48,958 nt of DNA from Chloroflexota bacterium. Lineage in GTDB: Bacteria; Chloroflexota; Limnocylindria; P2-11E. Below are positions 16,518 to 24,905 of the stretch, in pieces (within the stretch, counting starts at the first letter, position 1; each line of letters opens with the position of its first letter). The stretch is from NCBI GenBank assembly GCA_028876375.1, contig JAGWSB010000008.1, positions 1-48,958 of the forward strand. The letters are read 5' to 3'. The position numbers and the translations under genes are program-made. The notes under the pieces are model-generated. The model was not told the origin of the DNA and did not search any database. It worked only from the letters and a program-made list of their open reading frames with translations.

Positions 16518-16532
16518 TGGCACTGCCCTTGC
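16518..16532 (+). promoter_or_regulatory. Perfect sigma-54 -24/-12 promoter element before the glycosyltransferase pair
   Basis: TGGCAC (16518-16523), five bases, TTGC (16529-16532) matches the TGGCAC-N5-TTGC consensus exactly. It lies in the 37-base gap after the HNH gene. Transcription would start near 16544, three bases before ATG 16547. No TANNNT box is present at this gene. Confidence 0.65.
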
Positions 16533-16546
16533 GTTCGGTCGCGCGG

Positions 16547-17743
16547 ATGAAAGTCCTGTTCGTCAAGCGCGGGTACGCGCCCATCGGCGGATCGGAGAGC
16601 CTCTGCTTCCACTTCGCGACGCGGCTGGCGGCGCGCGGACACGACGTGAGGGTCGTCTGCGCGTGGCCGAGCGAGCGAGAGCACGCGAAGTGGCAGCTCG
16701 ACCAGGTCGGCGCCGACGTGTTCGACGACCACCGGGTCTTCATGCATCGCGGCGTCGAGGTCGTGCAGGTGAAGCCGCGCGGCGGGATCTTCGGCCTCGC
16801 GGCCGACGCCACGACGCTCGTCGACCTCATGCGCGGCGATGTCCTCGAGCGGTACGCCGCGGACCGCGACCTCATCCACAACGTCGGCCGGGAGTACCTC
16901 GACTCGTCGCTCGACGTCGCGGAAGAGCTCGACATCCCGATCGTTCTCACGCCGCTCGCGCATCCCGGCCAGTTCCACGGCGGCGACTCGCGCGCCGACC
17001 TCGCGCGCTACCGGCGCGCCTCGGCGATCACCACGATGACGGGATGGGAGCGGGACTGGTACGTGCGCCACGCGATCGAACCGTCGCGCCTCGTCGTCAC
17101 CGGTATGGGCGCGAACGCGATGCGCTCGTCCGACGGCCCGGCGTTCCGCGCCGCCCACGGGATCCCTGCCGACGCGCCGCTCGTCCTCTACATCGGACGC
17201 AAGGAGCGGTACAAGGGCTACATCCAGCTGCTCGACGCGGCGGAGTCGGTCTGGCGGCGGCACCCCGATACGCGGTTCGTCTTCATCGGGATCGACGGCT
17301 TCTATTCGACGTTCATCGACGACTTCGCGCGGTACCGCGACGATCGGATCATCGACATCGAGTGCGCGTCGGATCCGGTCAAGGCGTCGGCGCTCGACGC
17401 CTGCGACGTCTTCGCCATGCCGTCGCGGCACGAGACGTTCGGGCTCGGATACATCGAGGCGTGGCTGCACGAGCGTCCCGTCATCGGAGGCGACATACCG
17501 CCGCTGCGCGAGGTGATCGACCACGGCGTCGACGGGCTCCTCGTGCGGCAGCGCGCGAGCGAGGTGGCGGGGGCCATCGTGCAGCTGCTGGACGATCCGG
17601 CGCTGCGCGCCGCGATGGGCGCGGCCGGCCGGGCGAAGGCGGCCGAACGTTGGGACTGGGCGCGCGTCATCGACCGCGTGGCGGGGGCGTACCAGCTCGC
17701 GATGTCGGGCTTCGAGGTGAGCGGGTCCGTCGCGCTCGCCTGA
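16547..17743 (+). CDS. GT4-family glycosyltransferase (first of a tandem pair)
   Basis: 398 residues from ATG 16547. It has the two-Rossmann GT-B fold: N-terminal MKVLFVKRGYAPIGGSE with the acceptor-side glycine loop, linker LVLYIGRKERYKGYIQLLDA with the phosphate-binding Arg/Lys, and the E-x7-E donor motif HETFGLGYIEAW. GD(I)PPLREVIDHGVDGLLV is also typical. It transfers a sugar from an NDP-sugar, probably at the cytoplasmic membrane face; donor and acceptor are unknown. The next gene is a close relative, giving a tandem duplication. An upstream ATG at 16529 would place six extra residues across the sigma-54 element, so 16547 is preferred. Confidence 0.87.
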   Translation: MKVLFVKRGYAPIGGSESLCFHFATRLAARGHDVRVVCAWPSEREHAKWQLDQVGADVFDDHRVFMHRGVEVVQVKPRGGIFGLAADATTLVDLMRGDVLERYAADRDLIHNVGREYLDSSLDVAEELDIPIVLTPLAHPGQFHGGDSRADLARYRRASAITTMTGWERDWYVRHAIEPSRLVVTGMGANAMRSSDGPAFRAAHGIPADAPLVLYIGRKERYKGYIQLLDAAESVWRRHPDTRFVFIGIDGFYSTFIDDFARYRDDRIIDIECASDPVKASALDACDVFAMPSRHETFGLGYIEAWLHERPVIGGDIPPLREVIDHGVDGLLVRQRASEVAGAIVQLLDDPALRAAMGAAGRAKAAERWDWARVIDRVAGAYQLAMSGFEVSGSVALA

Positions 17744-17750
17744 CGCGACG

Positions 17751-18869
17751 TTGAAGGTCGCCATCGCGAAGAAGCTCCTGTCGTCCGTGGGCGGATCCGA
17801 GCTGCAGGCTCGTCTTCTCGCGCGGGCGCTGGCGGCGCGCGGCCACGACGTCCTCCTCGTCGGCATGCGTCCGGCGTGGCCCCGGCCGGGGATCCCCGAC
17901 CGCGCGGTGCTTCGCGGCGGCGGTGGGACGGTGCGCGATGAGGCCGACGGCGTCGCGTTCGCGTACATCGCCGCGCGCGGAGGCCGTGCCGGCGCGGCGG
18001 TCGACGGCCTTTTCCCCACGGATCTCGCGGACGAGAGCGCGCTCACCACGGCGCTCAGGGGGCGCGACGTCGTGCACGTCATCGCGCGCGAGTGGGCGGG
18101 CTCGTACGAGAGGGCCGCGCGCCGCGCCGGCGGCGCCGTCGTCGAGACGCCGCTCGTCCATCCCGGACAGCCGTTCTCCGGCGCGGCCGGTGCGGACGTC
18201 GCGCGCTACCGGCGCGACGACGCGGTGATCGCGCTCACCGAGTGGGAGGCGGGGTGGTACCGGGAGCGTGGCGTCGAGCGCGTGCGCGTGACCGGCGTCG
18301 GTCCCGTCATCGGCGACGTCCCGTGCGTCGATGCCGACGCGGCGACGATCCTCTTCGTCGGGCGCAAGGAGCGATACAAGGGGTATCACGCGCTGCGCGC
18401 CGCGGCGCCGCTGGTATGGCGCGAGCGGCCCGACGCGCGCTTCGTCGCGATCGGGCAGCGCGCCTGGCGCGATCGGCCCGTCGCCGTCGACCCGCGCTGG
18501 ATCGACCTCGGAGTCGTCGACGAGGCGGCCAAGACGGAGGCGTACGCGCGCGCGACCGTCCTCGTCATGCCGAGCGAGCACGAGACGTTCGGCCATACGT
18601 ACCTCGAGGCCTGGGCGGCCGGTCGTCCGGTGATCGCCGGCGACATCCCGCCGCTGCGCGAGGTCGTGCGTGACGGCGTCGATGGGCTGCACGCGCGGAA
18701 CGACCCCGTGGAGGTCGCGCGCGCCATCCTGCGGATCCTCGGCGACCCCGCCGCGGCGCGGCGCATGGGCGAAGCGGGAAGGGAGCGGCTGCGCGAGCGC
18801 TGGACGTGGGAGAGGATCGCCGAGCGGACCGAGAAGGTCTACGAGGAGGCGGTCGCGCGCGGGGCCTGA
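17751..18869 (+). CDS. GT4-family glycosyltransferase (second of a tandem pair)
   Basis: 372 residues from a TTG at 17751, seven bases after the first glycosyltransferase. It shares many blocks with that protein: LLSSVGGSELQARL at the N-terminus, ILFVGRKERYKGYHALRAA, SEHETFGHTYLEAW (E-x7-E), and AGDIPPLREVVRDGVDGL. The pair arose by duplication and has diverged in the N-terminal acceptor domain, so the two may add successive sugars to one glycan. Transcription is probably shared with the first gene from the sigma-54-like element at 16518. Donor and acceptor are unknown. Confidence 0.86.
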   Translation: MKVAIAKKLLSSVGGSELQARLLARALAARGHDVLLVGMRPAWPRPGIPDRAVLRGGGGTVRDEADGVAFAYIAARGGRAGAAVDGLFPTDLADESALTTALRGRDVVHVIAREWAGSYERAARRAGGAVVETPLVHPGQPFSGAAGADVARYRRDDAVIALTEWEAGWYRERGVERVRVTGVGPVIGDVPCVDADAATILFVGRKERYKGYHALRAAAPLVWRERPDARFVAIGQRAWRDRPVAVDPRWIDLGVVDEAAKTEAYARATVLVMPSEHETFGHTYLEAWAAGRPVIAGDIPPLREVVRDGVDGLHARNDPVEVARAILRILGDPAAARRMGEAGRERLRERWTWERIAERTEKVYEEAVARGA

Positions 18870-18887
18870 TCGCCCACGCTCATCGGC

Positions 18888-18893
18888 TACCTT
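18888..18893 (+). promoter_or_regulatory. Candidate -10 box for holB-PSP1
   Basis: TACCTT, ten bases before ATG 18904 and four before the alternative GTG 18898, in the 34-base gap after the glycosyltransferases. Confidence 0.3.
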
Positions 18894-18903
18894 TGACGTG
18901 CGC

Positions 18904-19905
18904 ATGAGGGACGTCATCGGTCACCGACGCTTGCTCGACCGCCTCGGGGGCCACGCCGTCCGCGGCGACGTCGCTCACGCGTACGGGATCTTCGGGCCGC
19001 GCTCCATCGGCAAGAGGACGGTCGCGCTGCGGCTGGCGCAGACGCTCGAGTGCGAGACGTCCACTGCGGGCGGGTGCGGGACCTGTCTCGCGTGCCGGAA
19101 GGTCGAGCGCGGGGTCCACCCCGACGTGCGCCTCGTCACGCGGGCGGGCGACCGCAAGCTCATCGGCATCGAGCAGATCCGGGAGATGCAGCAAGACCTC
19201 GCGCTGCGCCCGCTCGAGGGCCGCCGCCGCGTCGTGATCGTCGACGACGCGAGCGAGCTCGACCAGGGTCAGGACGCGCTCCTCAAGACCCTCGAGGAGC
19301 CGCCGGACCATGCCGTCCTCCTTCTCGTCACGACGACGCCCGCGGCGCTCCACGAGACGATCCTGTCGCGCCTCCAGCCGCTCACGTTGCGCCTCGTTCC
19401 CGTAGCCGAGATCGAAGAGGGCCTCGCCGCGCGCGGCATCCGCGAGGCGAGCCGCTTCGCGGCGGCGTCGGCGGGACGGCCGGGGATCGCGATCGCGCTC
19501 GCGAGCGGCGACGGCATCCGCGCCGAGCGCGAGCGCGTCGAAGCGGAGCTGTACCGCCTCGTCGGCAGCGGCCTCACCGACCGCTTCGCCTGGGCGGCCG
19601 ACCTCGCCGACGAGAGCGATCCGCGCCGCCGTGCCGACGCCATCGACCTTCGCCTCGCGCACTGGTCGGAGCTGCTGCGCGACGCGACCGTCGCGGCGCG
19701 CGGCGAGCTGTCGCGGCCGCTGCGGCCGGCGCGTCTCGCCGAGACGCGGCGGCTCGCGACGAGCGTGAGCGCGGACGAGCTCCTCGGCGCGACGCTGCTC
19801 GTCGAGAGGCTGCGGCGCGATCTCGGGTTCAACGCGAACGCGCGCGCCATGCTCGAGCTCTTCGCCCTGCGGCTCCCCTACTCGCAGACGATGAGGGCCG
19901 CGTGA
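18904..19905 (+). CDS. holB: DNA polymerase III subunit delta'-like clamp-loader protein
   Basis: 333 residues from ATG 18904 (GTG 18898 also possible). It starts RDVIGHRRLLDRLGGHAV, the usual delta' opening, followed by a P-loop-like GPRSIGKRTVALRLAQ. A zinc cysteine cluster follows (GGCGTCLACRKVERGVHPDV), then RRRVVIVDDASELDQGQDALLKTLEEPP and LSRLQPLTLRLVP. Delta' is a stator of the clamp loader that opens the sliding clamp. The P-loop has Lys but an atypical Arg after it, which fits a non-hydrolysing subunit. The PSP1 gene overlaps by four bases, the usual holB-yaaT pairing. Confidence 0.85.
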   Translation: MRDVIGHRRLLDRLGGHAVRGDVAHAYGIFGPRSIGKRTVALRLAQTLECETSTAGGCGTCLACRKVERGVHPDVRLVTRAGDRKLIGIEQIREMQQDLALRPLEGRRRVVIVDDASELDQGQDALLKTLEEPPDHAVLLLVTTTPAALHETILSRLQPLTLRLVPVAEIEEGLAARGIREASRFAAASAGRPGIAIALASGDGIRAERERVEAELYRLVGSGLTDRFAWAADLADESDPRRRADAIDLRLAHWSELLRDATVAARGELSRPLRPARLAETRRLATSVSADELLGATLLVERLRRDLGFNANARAMLELFALRLPYSQTMRAA

Positions 19906-20882
19906 GCGCTCCCGCTCGCGTGGTCGTCGGCGCGCGCGTCCAGCAGGCCGGGCGCATGTACTTCTTCGAGCCCGGCGACGTGCGCGACCTCGCGGTCGGC
20001 GACGTGGTCATCGTCGAGACGGCGCTCGGGCTCGACGCGGCGCGCGTCCATCTCCTGCCGACCGATTCGCCGCTCGTCCAGGTCGACGCGCCGCTCGGCC
20101 GCGTCGTGCGGCGCGCGACCGCGACCGACAAGTTCCTCCTGGCGCGGCACGAGCGACTGGAGGAGGACGCGCGCCGCATCGCGGCGGAGATGGCGACGAT
20201 GCGCGACCTTCCCATCCGCATCCTCGGCTGCGACTGGAGCTTCGACGGCTCGGCGCTCACGGTCTTCTACGCGTCGAACGAGCGCCTCGACCTCGCCGCG
20301 TACGCCGACGAGCTCGGCACGCGCTTCTCGACGCACGTCGACCTGCGCCGGATGGGAGCGCGGGACGAGACGAAGGTGACGGGCGGCGTCGGCACGTGCG
20401 GACGCGAGCTCTGCTGCGCGACGTGGCTCGACCGCTTCTCGAATATCTCCATCCGCATGGCGAAGGAGCAGGATCTGCCGCTCAACCTCAGCAAGCTCAC
20501 GGGAGTGTGCGGCCGCCTCAAGTGCTGCCTCATCTACGAGCTCGAGACCTATCAGGAGGTCAAGGGGAAGCTGCCGAAGGAGGGCGACGTCTTCCACATG
20601 CCGTCGTGCGTCGGCGGCCAGTGCGGCACCGCCGGCTGCGCGCAGGTGCAGGGGACGAACGTCCCGAAGGAGGCGGTCGTCGTCGGCTTGGCCGACGGCG
20701 GTCGCGGTCAGGTCACCGCCGAGGAGCTCGGCGTCGTGTTCGACCCCGTTCCCGCGCACACCAAGGGCGTCGGCTCGTACGGCGCGGACGAGATCCCGCG
20801 GCAGGAGCGCGCGACCGCGGCGCCGGGGGAGCCGGGCGCGGGCGGACAGCGCCGGCGTCGCCGGCGGCGGGGTCGCCGCTAG
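19902..20882 (+). CDS. PSP1 domain protein (YaaT/RicT-like)
   Basis: 326 residues from a GTG that overlaps the holB stop (GTGA). The PSP1 core is complete: VQQAGRMYFFEPGDVRDLAV, IRILGCDWSFDGSALTVFYA, RMGARDETKVTGGVGTCGRE. The cysteine-rich motifs GTCGRELCCATWL and LTGVCGRLKCCLIYE follow. In Bacillus the homologue RicT binds iron-sulfur clusters with RicA and RicF and steers RNase Y and phosphorelays. No ricA or ricF is seen here. Two extra cysteines in CVGGQCGTAGC are present. The basic C-terminal tail (RRRRRRRGRR) is unusual and may bind RNA. The downstream polyprenyl synthase gene is convergent, three bases away. Confidence 0.92.
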   Translation: MSAPARVVVGARVQQAGRMYFFEPGDVRDLAVGDVVIVETALGLDAARVHLLPTDSPLVQVDAPLGRVVRRATATDKFLLARHERLEEDARRIAAEMATMRDLPIRILGCDWSFDGSALTVFYASNERLDLAAYADELGTRFSTHVDLRRMGARDETKVTGGVGTCGRELCCATWLDRFSNISIRMAKEQDLPLNLSKLTGVCGRLKCCLIYELETYQEVKGKLPKEGDVFHMPSCVGGQCGTAGCAQVQGTNVPKEAVVVGLADGGRGQVTAEELGVVFDPVPAHTKGVGSYGADEIPRQERATAAPGEPGAGGQRRRRRRRGRR

Positions 20883-20885
20883 AGG

Positions 20886-21863
20886 TCAGCGCTGCCGGCG
20901 GAGGATGAAGTCGGCGATCTCGCGCAGCGCCTCGCGCTCGGGACGGTCCGGAAGACGATCGAGCGCCGCTATCGCCTCGTCGTGGAACGCCTGCGCCCGA
21001 GCGCGTGCGCGCTCGATCCCGCCGGACGAGCGGATCGTCGCGATGAGGTCGCGCAGCTCCTCCGGGCCCTTGTCCAGCGCGAGGATCCGCGAGGCGAGCG
21101 CGGCCCCGTCGGCGTCCGCCTCCACGGCGTAGATCATCGGCAGCGTCGGCATGCCTTCGGCGAGGTCGCGGCCGACCTCCTTGCCGAGCGACTCCGATCC
21201 GCCGATGAGGTCGAGGACGTCGTCCGTGATCTGGAAGGAGAGCCCGACGCTGGTCCCGTACGCGCCGAGAGCGGCGACGTGCTCGGGCTCGGCGTCGGCG
21301 AGGAGCGCGGCGCCCTGGCAGCACGCGGCGTAGAGCGAGGCGGTCTTGAGCTCGATGCGCTCGAGGTACTGCGCCTCGGACGGCATCGCCGGGACCGAGG
21401 CGACCTCGGTCAGCTCTCCGTCGCACAGGGCGAACACGGTGTGCGCGACCATCGCGATGACCTCCGGCTTCGGGAGGACGGCCGCGAGGGCGTAGGCCTT
21501 CGCGAACAGGTAGTCGCCGACGATGAGCGCGACGTCGTCGTTCCACACCGCGTTCACCGTGGGTACGTTCCGCCGCAGGTCGGCGCTGTCGACGATGTCG
21601 TCGTGCACGAGCGACGCGGTGTGGACGAGCTCGAGCGACTCGGCGAGGTCGACGATGACGCCGCTCCGCGCGCCGGGGCCGAACCGCGCGGCGAGGAACA
21701 CGAGCGTCGGCCGGAGGAGCTTCCCCGGCGACCCGAAGAGGTGCGCCGCGGCGGCGGCGAAGGTGGGGTGAGCGCCGCGGCCGACGTCGCGCAGGCGCCG
21801 CTCCAGCTCCGCGAGGTCGTTCTCGACGAGCGCGTAGAAGCGCTGGCGCTGGGCGATGGTCAC
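20886..21863 (-). CDS. Polyprenyl diphosphate synthase (trans, heptaprenyl/octaprenyl type)
   Basis: 325 residues. It condenses isopentenyl diphosphate units onto an allylic primer to make a long prenyl chain for menaquinone or ubiquinone. GKLLRPTLVFLAARF is the first substrate-binding block. The first aspartate-rich motif is DDIVDSADLRR; the second is LSFQITDDVLDLIG. Lys in KTASLYAACC is also conserved. Small residues before the first motif (LVHTASLVH) suggest a long product. The GTG start at 21863 follows the PBP gene on the same strand; TAACCT ten bases before it may give an independent leaderless start. Confidence 0.92.
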   Translation of the reverse strand: MTIAQRQRFYALVENDLAELERRLRDVGRGAHPTFAAAAAHLFGSPGKLLRPTLVFLAARFGPGARSGVIVDLAESLELVHTASLVHDDIVDSADLRRNVPTVNAVWNDDVALIVGDYLFAKAYALAAVLPKPEVIAMVAHTVFALCDGELTEVASVPAMPSEAQYLERIELKTASLYAACCQGAALLADAEPEHVAALGAYGTSVGLSFQITDDVLDLIGGSESLGKEVGRDLAEGMPTLPMIYAVEADADGAALASRILALDKGPEELRDLIATIRSSGGIERARARAQAFHDEAIAALDRLPDRPEREALREIADFILRRQR

Positions 21864-21873
21864 GGCGCCGTCG

Positions 21874-21879
21874 AGGTTA
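21874..21879 (-). promoter_or_regulatory. Candidate -10 box for the polyprenyl synthase
   Basis: TAACCT on the minus strand, ten bases before GTG 21863. It overlaps the TAA that closes the alternative proline-rich frame after the PBP gene. Confidence 0.3.
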
Positions 21880-21926
21880 GGGCTTCTTGCTGGGCGGCGG
21901 GGGTGGCGTCGGCGTCGGTGCCGGCG

Positions 21927-24302
21927 CTAGGGATGGCGATGCCGGGGCGCCGCTGGGCTGGGAAGAGGAAAAGGGCTCGGGGATCCTCCCGGCGACGCCG
22001 AGGGCTTCGGCGTGGGCGAGGGACCGAACCCCGGCGGGATCGTGGCGAACGCGCCCGCGACATAGCAGTACCCCATCCGCCCGCCCGAGAGCGAGGAATG
22101 GCCCGCGACCCACGCGTTGACGTAGCCCTGCCAATCCGTGAACGGCGAGATGACGCGGTAGCAGCCGTTGATCATGACCGCGCGGTCGTCGGTCGTCGGC
22201 TCGGTCCCCTTCACGAAGACCTCGTCCTTGCGCCAGCTCGCGGGGCAGCCCGGACCCGGCAGGAGGCCCGATCCGTTCCCGCCGCGGAGCGCCGGGTTCT
22301 CGCACACCGTCACGTGGACGACGTTCGGCGGCGCCTGGTACCAGACGGGCGGCAGCCCGCCCACGACCTTGCTCATGTAGTCGCGCCAGAGCACGCCCGG
22401 ACCGAGGGCCGACGAGATCCCGTACATCTGCGAGTTGTCGGCGTTGCCCATCCAGATGCCCGTGAGTCGCTGCGGCGTGAAGCCGATGGCCCACACGTCC
22501 TGCAGGTTGTCGGTAGTGCCCGTCTTCAGCCCGGCCGGCCGTCCGATGCTCGTCCAGGGACCGAAGATCCACGAGCCGTTGGGGTCGGTGTTGTCCTTGA
22601 GGATGCTGTCGAAGACGTACGCGATCCCGGGGTCGAGGACCTGCTTGCCCTCGGGCTTGGTGTAGTCCTTCACGACCTTCCCGTGCGGGTCGACGATCTT
22701 CGAGATGAAGGTCGGTTCGACGCGCGTCCCGAGGTCCGCGACGACCTGGTACGCGCTCACCATGTCCAGCAGCCGGAGCTCACCCGCGCCGATCGCGAAC
22801 GAGAGCCCGTACCGGGACGGGTCGCCCCAGTCGCGGCGGATCCCCAGCTGGGACACCATGTCCATGATCTTGGGGACGCCGACCATGCGCCCGACGTTGA
22901 TGGCCGGCAAGTTCAGCGACTCGCGCAGCGCCTGGCGCATGCTCACCGGCCCGTTCTGCGGCGACCAGCCACCGATCTGCGGCGCGTCCTTCGGACACCA
23001 CTTGCTGCCGCTGCCGTCCGGCATGCAGAAGTCGATGTCGTCGAGCATCGACGCGGCGGTGAGATGCGCATCCTGCATCCCCGCGAGGTAGGTGAAGATC
23101 TTGAACGTCGAGCCCGGCTGCCGGTAGGCGATCCCGGCGGAGTCGTAGTCGCCCTGCACCTGCGGCGAGTGGTCGCCGTAGTCGACGCTGCCGACGTACG
23201 CGAGGATCTCTCCCGTCGTCGGATCCATCGTGATGAGCGCGCCGTTGTGCATGTTCGTGTAGTTGAGGCCCTTGACGTGGCTCTGGAGCTCCTGCGTGGC
23301 GAGATCCTGCATGTTCCAGTCGAGGGAGCTGTACACGGTGTAACCGCCCTCGTACGTACCGCGCTCGCCGTAGAGCGACACGAGCTGGTCGCGGACCTTG
23401 TAGACGAACCACGGCGCGGCGATCGGCGTCGCGACGGGCTGGACCTTGATCGGCTCCTGCTTCGCCGCCGCCGCCTGCGCCGCCGTGACGTAGCCGTTGT
23501 CGACCATGGAGTCGAGGACCTCGGTGCGGCGCGCCTGCGCGGTCGCGAGGTCGCGGACCGGGTCGTACTTGGAGGGCGCCTGCGGCAAGCCGGCGAGGAG
23601 GGCCATCTGTCCGAGCGTGAGCTTGGAGAGGTCCGTGACGCCGAAGTACGTGAGCGCCGCCGCCTTGACCCCGTACGACTGGTTCCCGTAGTAGACCTGG
23701 TTCAGGTACATCTCGAGGATCTGCTGCTTGCTGTAGATCCGCCCGGCCTGCAGCGCGAGGATGGCCTCCTTGATCTTCCGCGTGAACGTCGGAGCGTCGC
23801 CGACGAGCCGCTGCTTGATGAGCTGCTGCGTGATCGTCGACCCGCCCTCCTGGATGCCATGGCTGGTGAGGTCGGTCTGCGCCGCGCGGACGATGCCACC
23901 GACGTCGATCCCCGGGTTCGACCAGAAGGTCTTGTCCTCGATGGAGACGGTCGCGTCCTGCATGAGCTTGGGGACCTGGTCGAGGCCCACCAGCTCGCGC
24001 CGCTGATCCTCGAGGCGATAGAGGAGGTGCTGGCCGCTGCGGTCGTAGATGAGCGTCGACAGCGGCATCGGCGCGGTCGAGAGGTCGTCGATGGCCGGGA
24101 GGTCGGACGTGAAGAAGCTGATCGCGCTCGCCGCGGCCGTGCCGGCGAAGAGCGCGAACAGCGCGACGAAGATGCCGAGGGCGCCGGCCAGGGTGCCGAC
24201 ACGGCTCACGCCGACGCTCGGCCGCCGGCTGAGGCGTCCGTCGTGGTGGGGAAAGCGATACGCCCGGTAGCGCCCGGGCATGATCCCGCGGCCCTTCGCC
24301 AT
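21927..24302 (-). CDS. Class A penicillin-binding protein (glycosyltransferase-transpeptidase)
   Basis: 791 residues. A short cytoplasmic start is followed by one membrane helix (about 36-60). GT51 domain: catalytic Glu in SIEDKTFWSNPGIDV, then GGSTITQQLIKQRL and RKIKEAILALQ. Transpeptidase domain: PGSTFKIFTY (SxxK), RESLNLPAIN (SxN) and GLKTGTTDN (KTG). It polymerises and crosslinks peptidoglycan outside the membrane. The C-terminus is a proline/serine tail. In another frame the tail continues to 21877 (SSSQPSGAPASP and so on) after a CCCTTTTCC run, so the true end may be frameshifted. The upstream region has a sigma-54-like element and no TANNNT box. Confidence 0.94.
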   Translation of the reverse strand: MAKGRGIMPGRYRAYRFPHHDGRLSRRPSVGVSRVGTLAGALGIFVALFALFAGTAAASAISFFTSDLPAIDDLSTAPMPLSTLIYDRSGQHLLYRLEDQRRELVGLDQVPKLMQDATVSIEDKTFWSNPGIDVGGIVRAAQTDLTSHGIQEGGSTITQQLIKQRLVGDAPTFTRKIKEAILALQAGRIYSKQQILEMYLNQVYYGNQSYGVKAAALTYFGVTDLSKLTLGQMALLAGLPQAPSKYDPVRDLATAQARRTEVLDSMVDNGYVTAAQAAAAKQEPIKVQPVATPIAAPWFVYKVRDQLVSLYGERGTYEGGYTVYSSLDWNMQDLATQELQSHVKGLNYTNMHNGALITMDPTTGEILAYVGSVDYGDHSPQVQGDYDSAGIAYRQPGSTFKIFTYLAGMQDAHLTAASMLDDIDFCMPDGSGSKWCPKDAPQIGGWSPQNGPVSMRQALRESLNLPAINVGRMVGVPKIMDMVSQLGIRRDWGDPSRYGLSFAIGAGELRLLDMVSAYQVVADLGTRVEPTFISKIVDPHGKVVKDYTKPEGKQVLDPGIAYVFDSILKDNTDPNGSWIFGPWTSIGRPAGLKTGTTDNLQDVWAIGFTPQRLTGIWMGNADNSQMYGISSALGPGVLWRDYMSKVVGGLPPVWYQAPPNVVHVTVCENPALRGGNGSGLLPGPGCPASWRKDEVFVKGTEPTTDDRAVMINGCYRVISPFTDWQGYVNAWVAGHSSLSGGRMGYCYVAGAFATIPPGFGPSPTPKPSASPGGSPSPFPLPSPAAPRHRHP

Positions 24303-24317
24303 ACGCGCGCCCCGGAT

Positions 24318-24332
24318 GCACGCGCTGTGCCA
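24318..24332 (-). promoter_or_regulatory. Sigma-54-like -24/-12 element before the PBP gene (one mismatch)
   Basis: Minus strand: TGGCAC (24327-24332), five bases, GTGC (24318-24321). The -24 half is perfect and the -12 half has one mismatch to TTGC. Transcription would start near 24306, four bases before ATG 24302, the same geometry as at 16518. It is fully intergenic. Confidence 0.4.
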
Positions 24333-24364
24333 CGGAGCGACCCACGGCTAGGTGCTTCGTCCGC

Positions 24365-24862
24365 TCAGTGCGGGTGCAGCCGCTCCACGATCCGCTCCCA
24401 CCGCATTCGCCGCCGCGGCCGCGCCGCCGCGCGCAGCACGCGCTGCGCTTCGCGCGCGTCGCCCTCCCACTCATGGATCGCGGCGCGGTCGACGTCGGGG
24501 ATCGACCCCGCGGGCCCCCGCCGCTCCATCGAGGTCTCCGTCGCCGGGATCCGCTCGTACACGTCGGCGACGAAGCGGTAGACGTCGGCCGCCTCGCGCT
24601 CGATGACGTGGCGCGCGGCGAGGAACCGGGCGTTCTCGAGGACGAAGGCCTGCTTCGTCTGGTCGAACATGCTCATGAGCTCGAGGTCCGCGGCGAGCTC
24701 GCTGTCGACGCTCGCCACCGCCCGCTCGAGGTCGGCCTGGGCGGGCGCGGACCGCGCCGGGACGCTCACGCGCAGATAGGCGGCGGCCGCGGCGAGCGCG
24801 ACGACGACCGCGACGGCGATGAGCGGCACGGCGCGAACGTAGTCCCTTTCCCTCGTATACAT
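24365..24862 (-). CDS. Small membrane-anchored protein of unknown function
   Basis: 165 residues from ATG 24862. One N-terminal membrane helix (about 12-30, AVPLIAVAVVVALAAAAAYL), then a largely helical extracytoplasmic domain: AQADLERAVASVDSELAADLELM, ENARFLAARHVIEREAADVY. The end is basic (RPRRRMRWERIVERLHPH). I do not recognise a family. Codons are GC-rich at third positions, as in real genes here. It is divergent from the orphan ATPase at 24906, and its ATG lies inside the first of two GTATAC repeats, so the two genes probably share control. It ends 63 bases before the PBP gene on the same strand. Confidence 0.6.
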   Translation of the reverse strand: MYTRERDYVRAVPLIAVAVVVALAAAAAYLRVSVPARSAPAQADLERAVASVDSELAADLELMSMFDQTKQAFVLENARFLAARHVIEREAADVYRFVADVYERIPATETSMERRGPAGSIPDVDRAAIHEWEGDAREAQRVLRAAARPRRRMRWERIVERLHPH

Positions 24863-24874
24863 CTGTCGTATACA
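24853..24874. repeat. Tandem TCGTATACA repeat between divergent genes, possible operator
   Basis: TCGTATACA occurs at 24853-24861 and 24866-24874, 13 bases apart. GTATAC is itself a palindrome. The second copy sits exactly where the -35 hexamer of the ATPase promoter should be (17 bases before TATGAT), and the first covers the start codon of the minus-strand gene. Confidence 0.5.
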
Positions 24875-24890
24875 AATGACGCATCGCGTG

Positions 24891-24896
24891 TATGAT
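24891..24896 (+). promoter_or_regulatory. Candidate -10 box for the orphan ATPase (leaderless)
   Basis: TATGAT, five of six matches to the TATAAT consensus, nine bases before ATG 24906. It argues against starting the protein at ATG 24876, which would place the -10 inside the coding region. Confidence 0.55.
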
Positions 24897-24905
24897 CGAC
24901 GCGCG

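Noticed and set aside
20982-24581. A 1199-codon open frame on the plus strand
   Set aside because: It is opposite the polyprenyl synthase and PBP genes, has arginine/aspartate-rich shadow composition and no family motifs. Long antisense frames are expected at this GC content.
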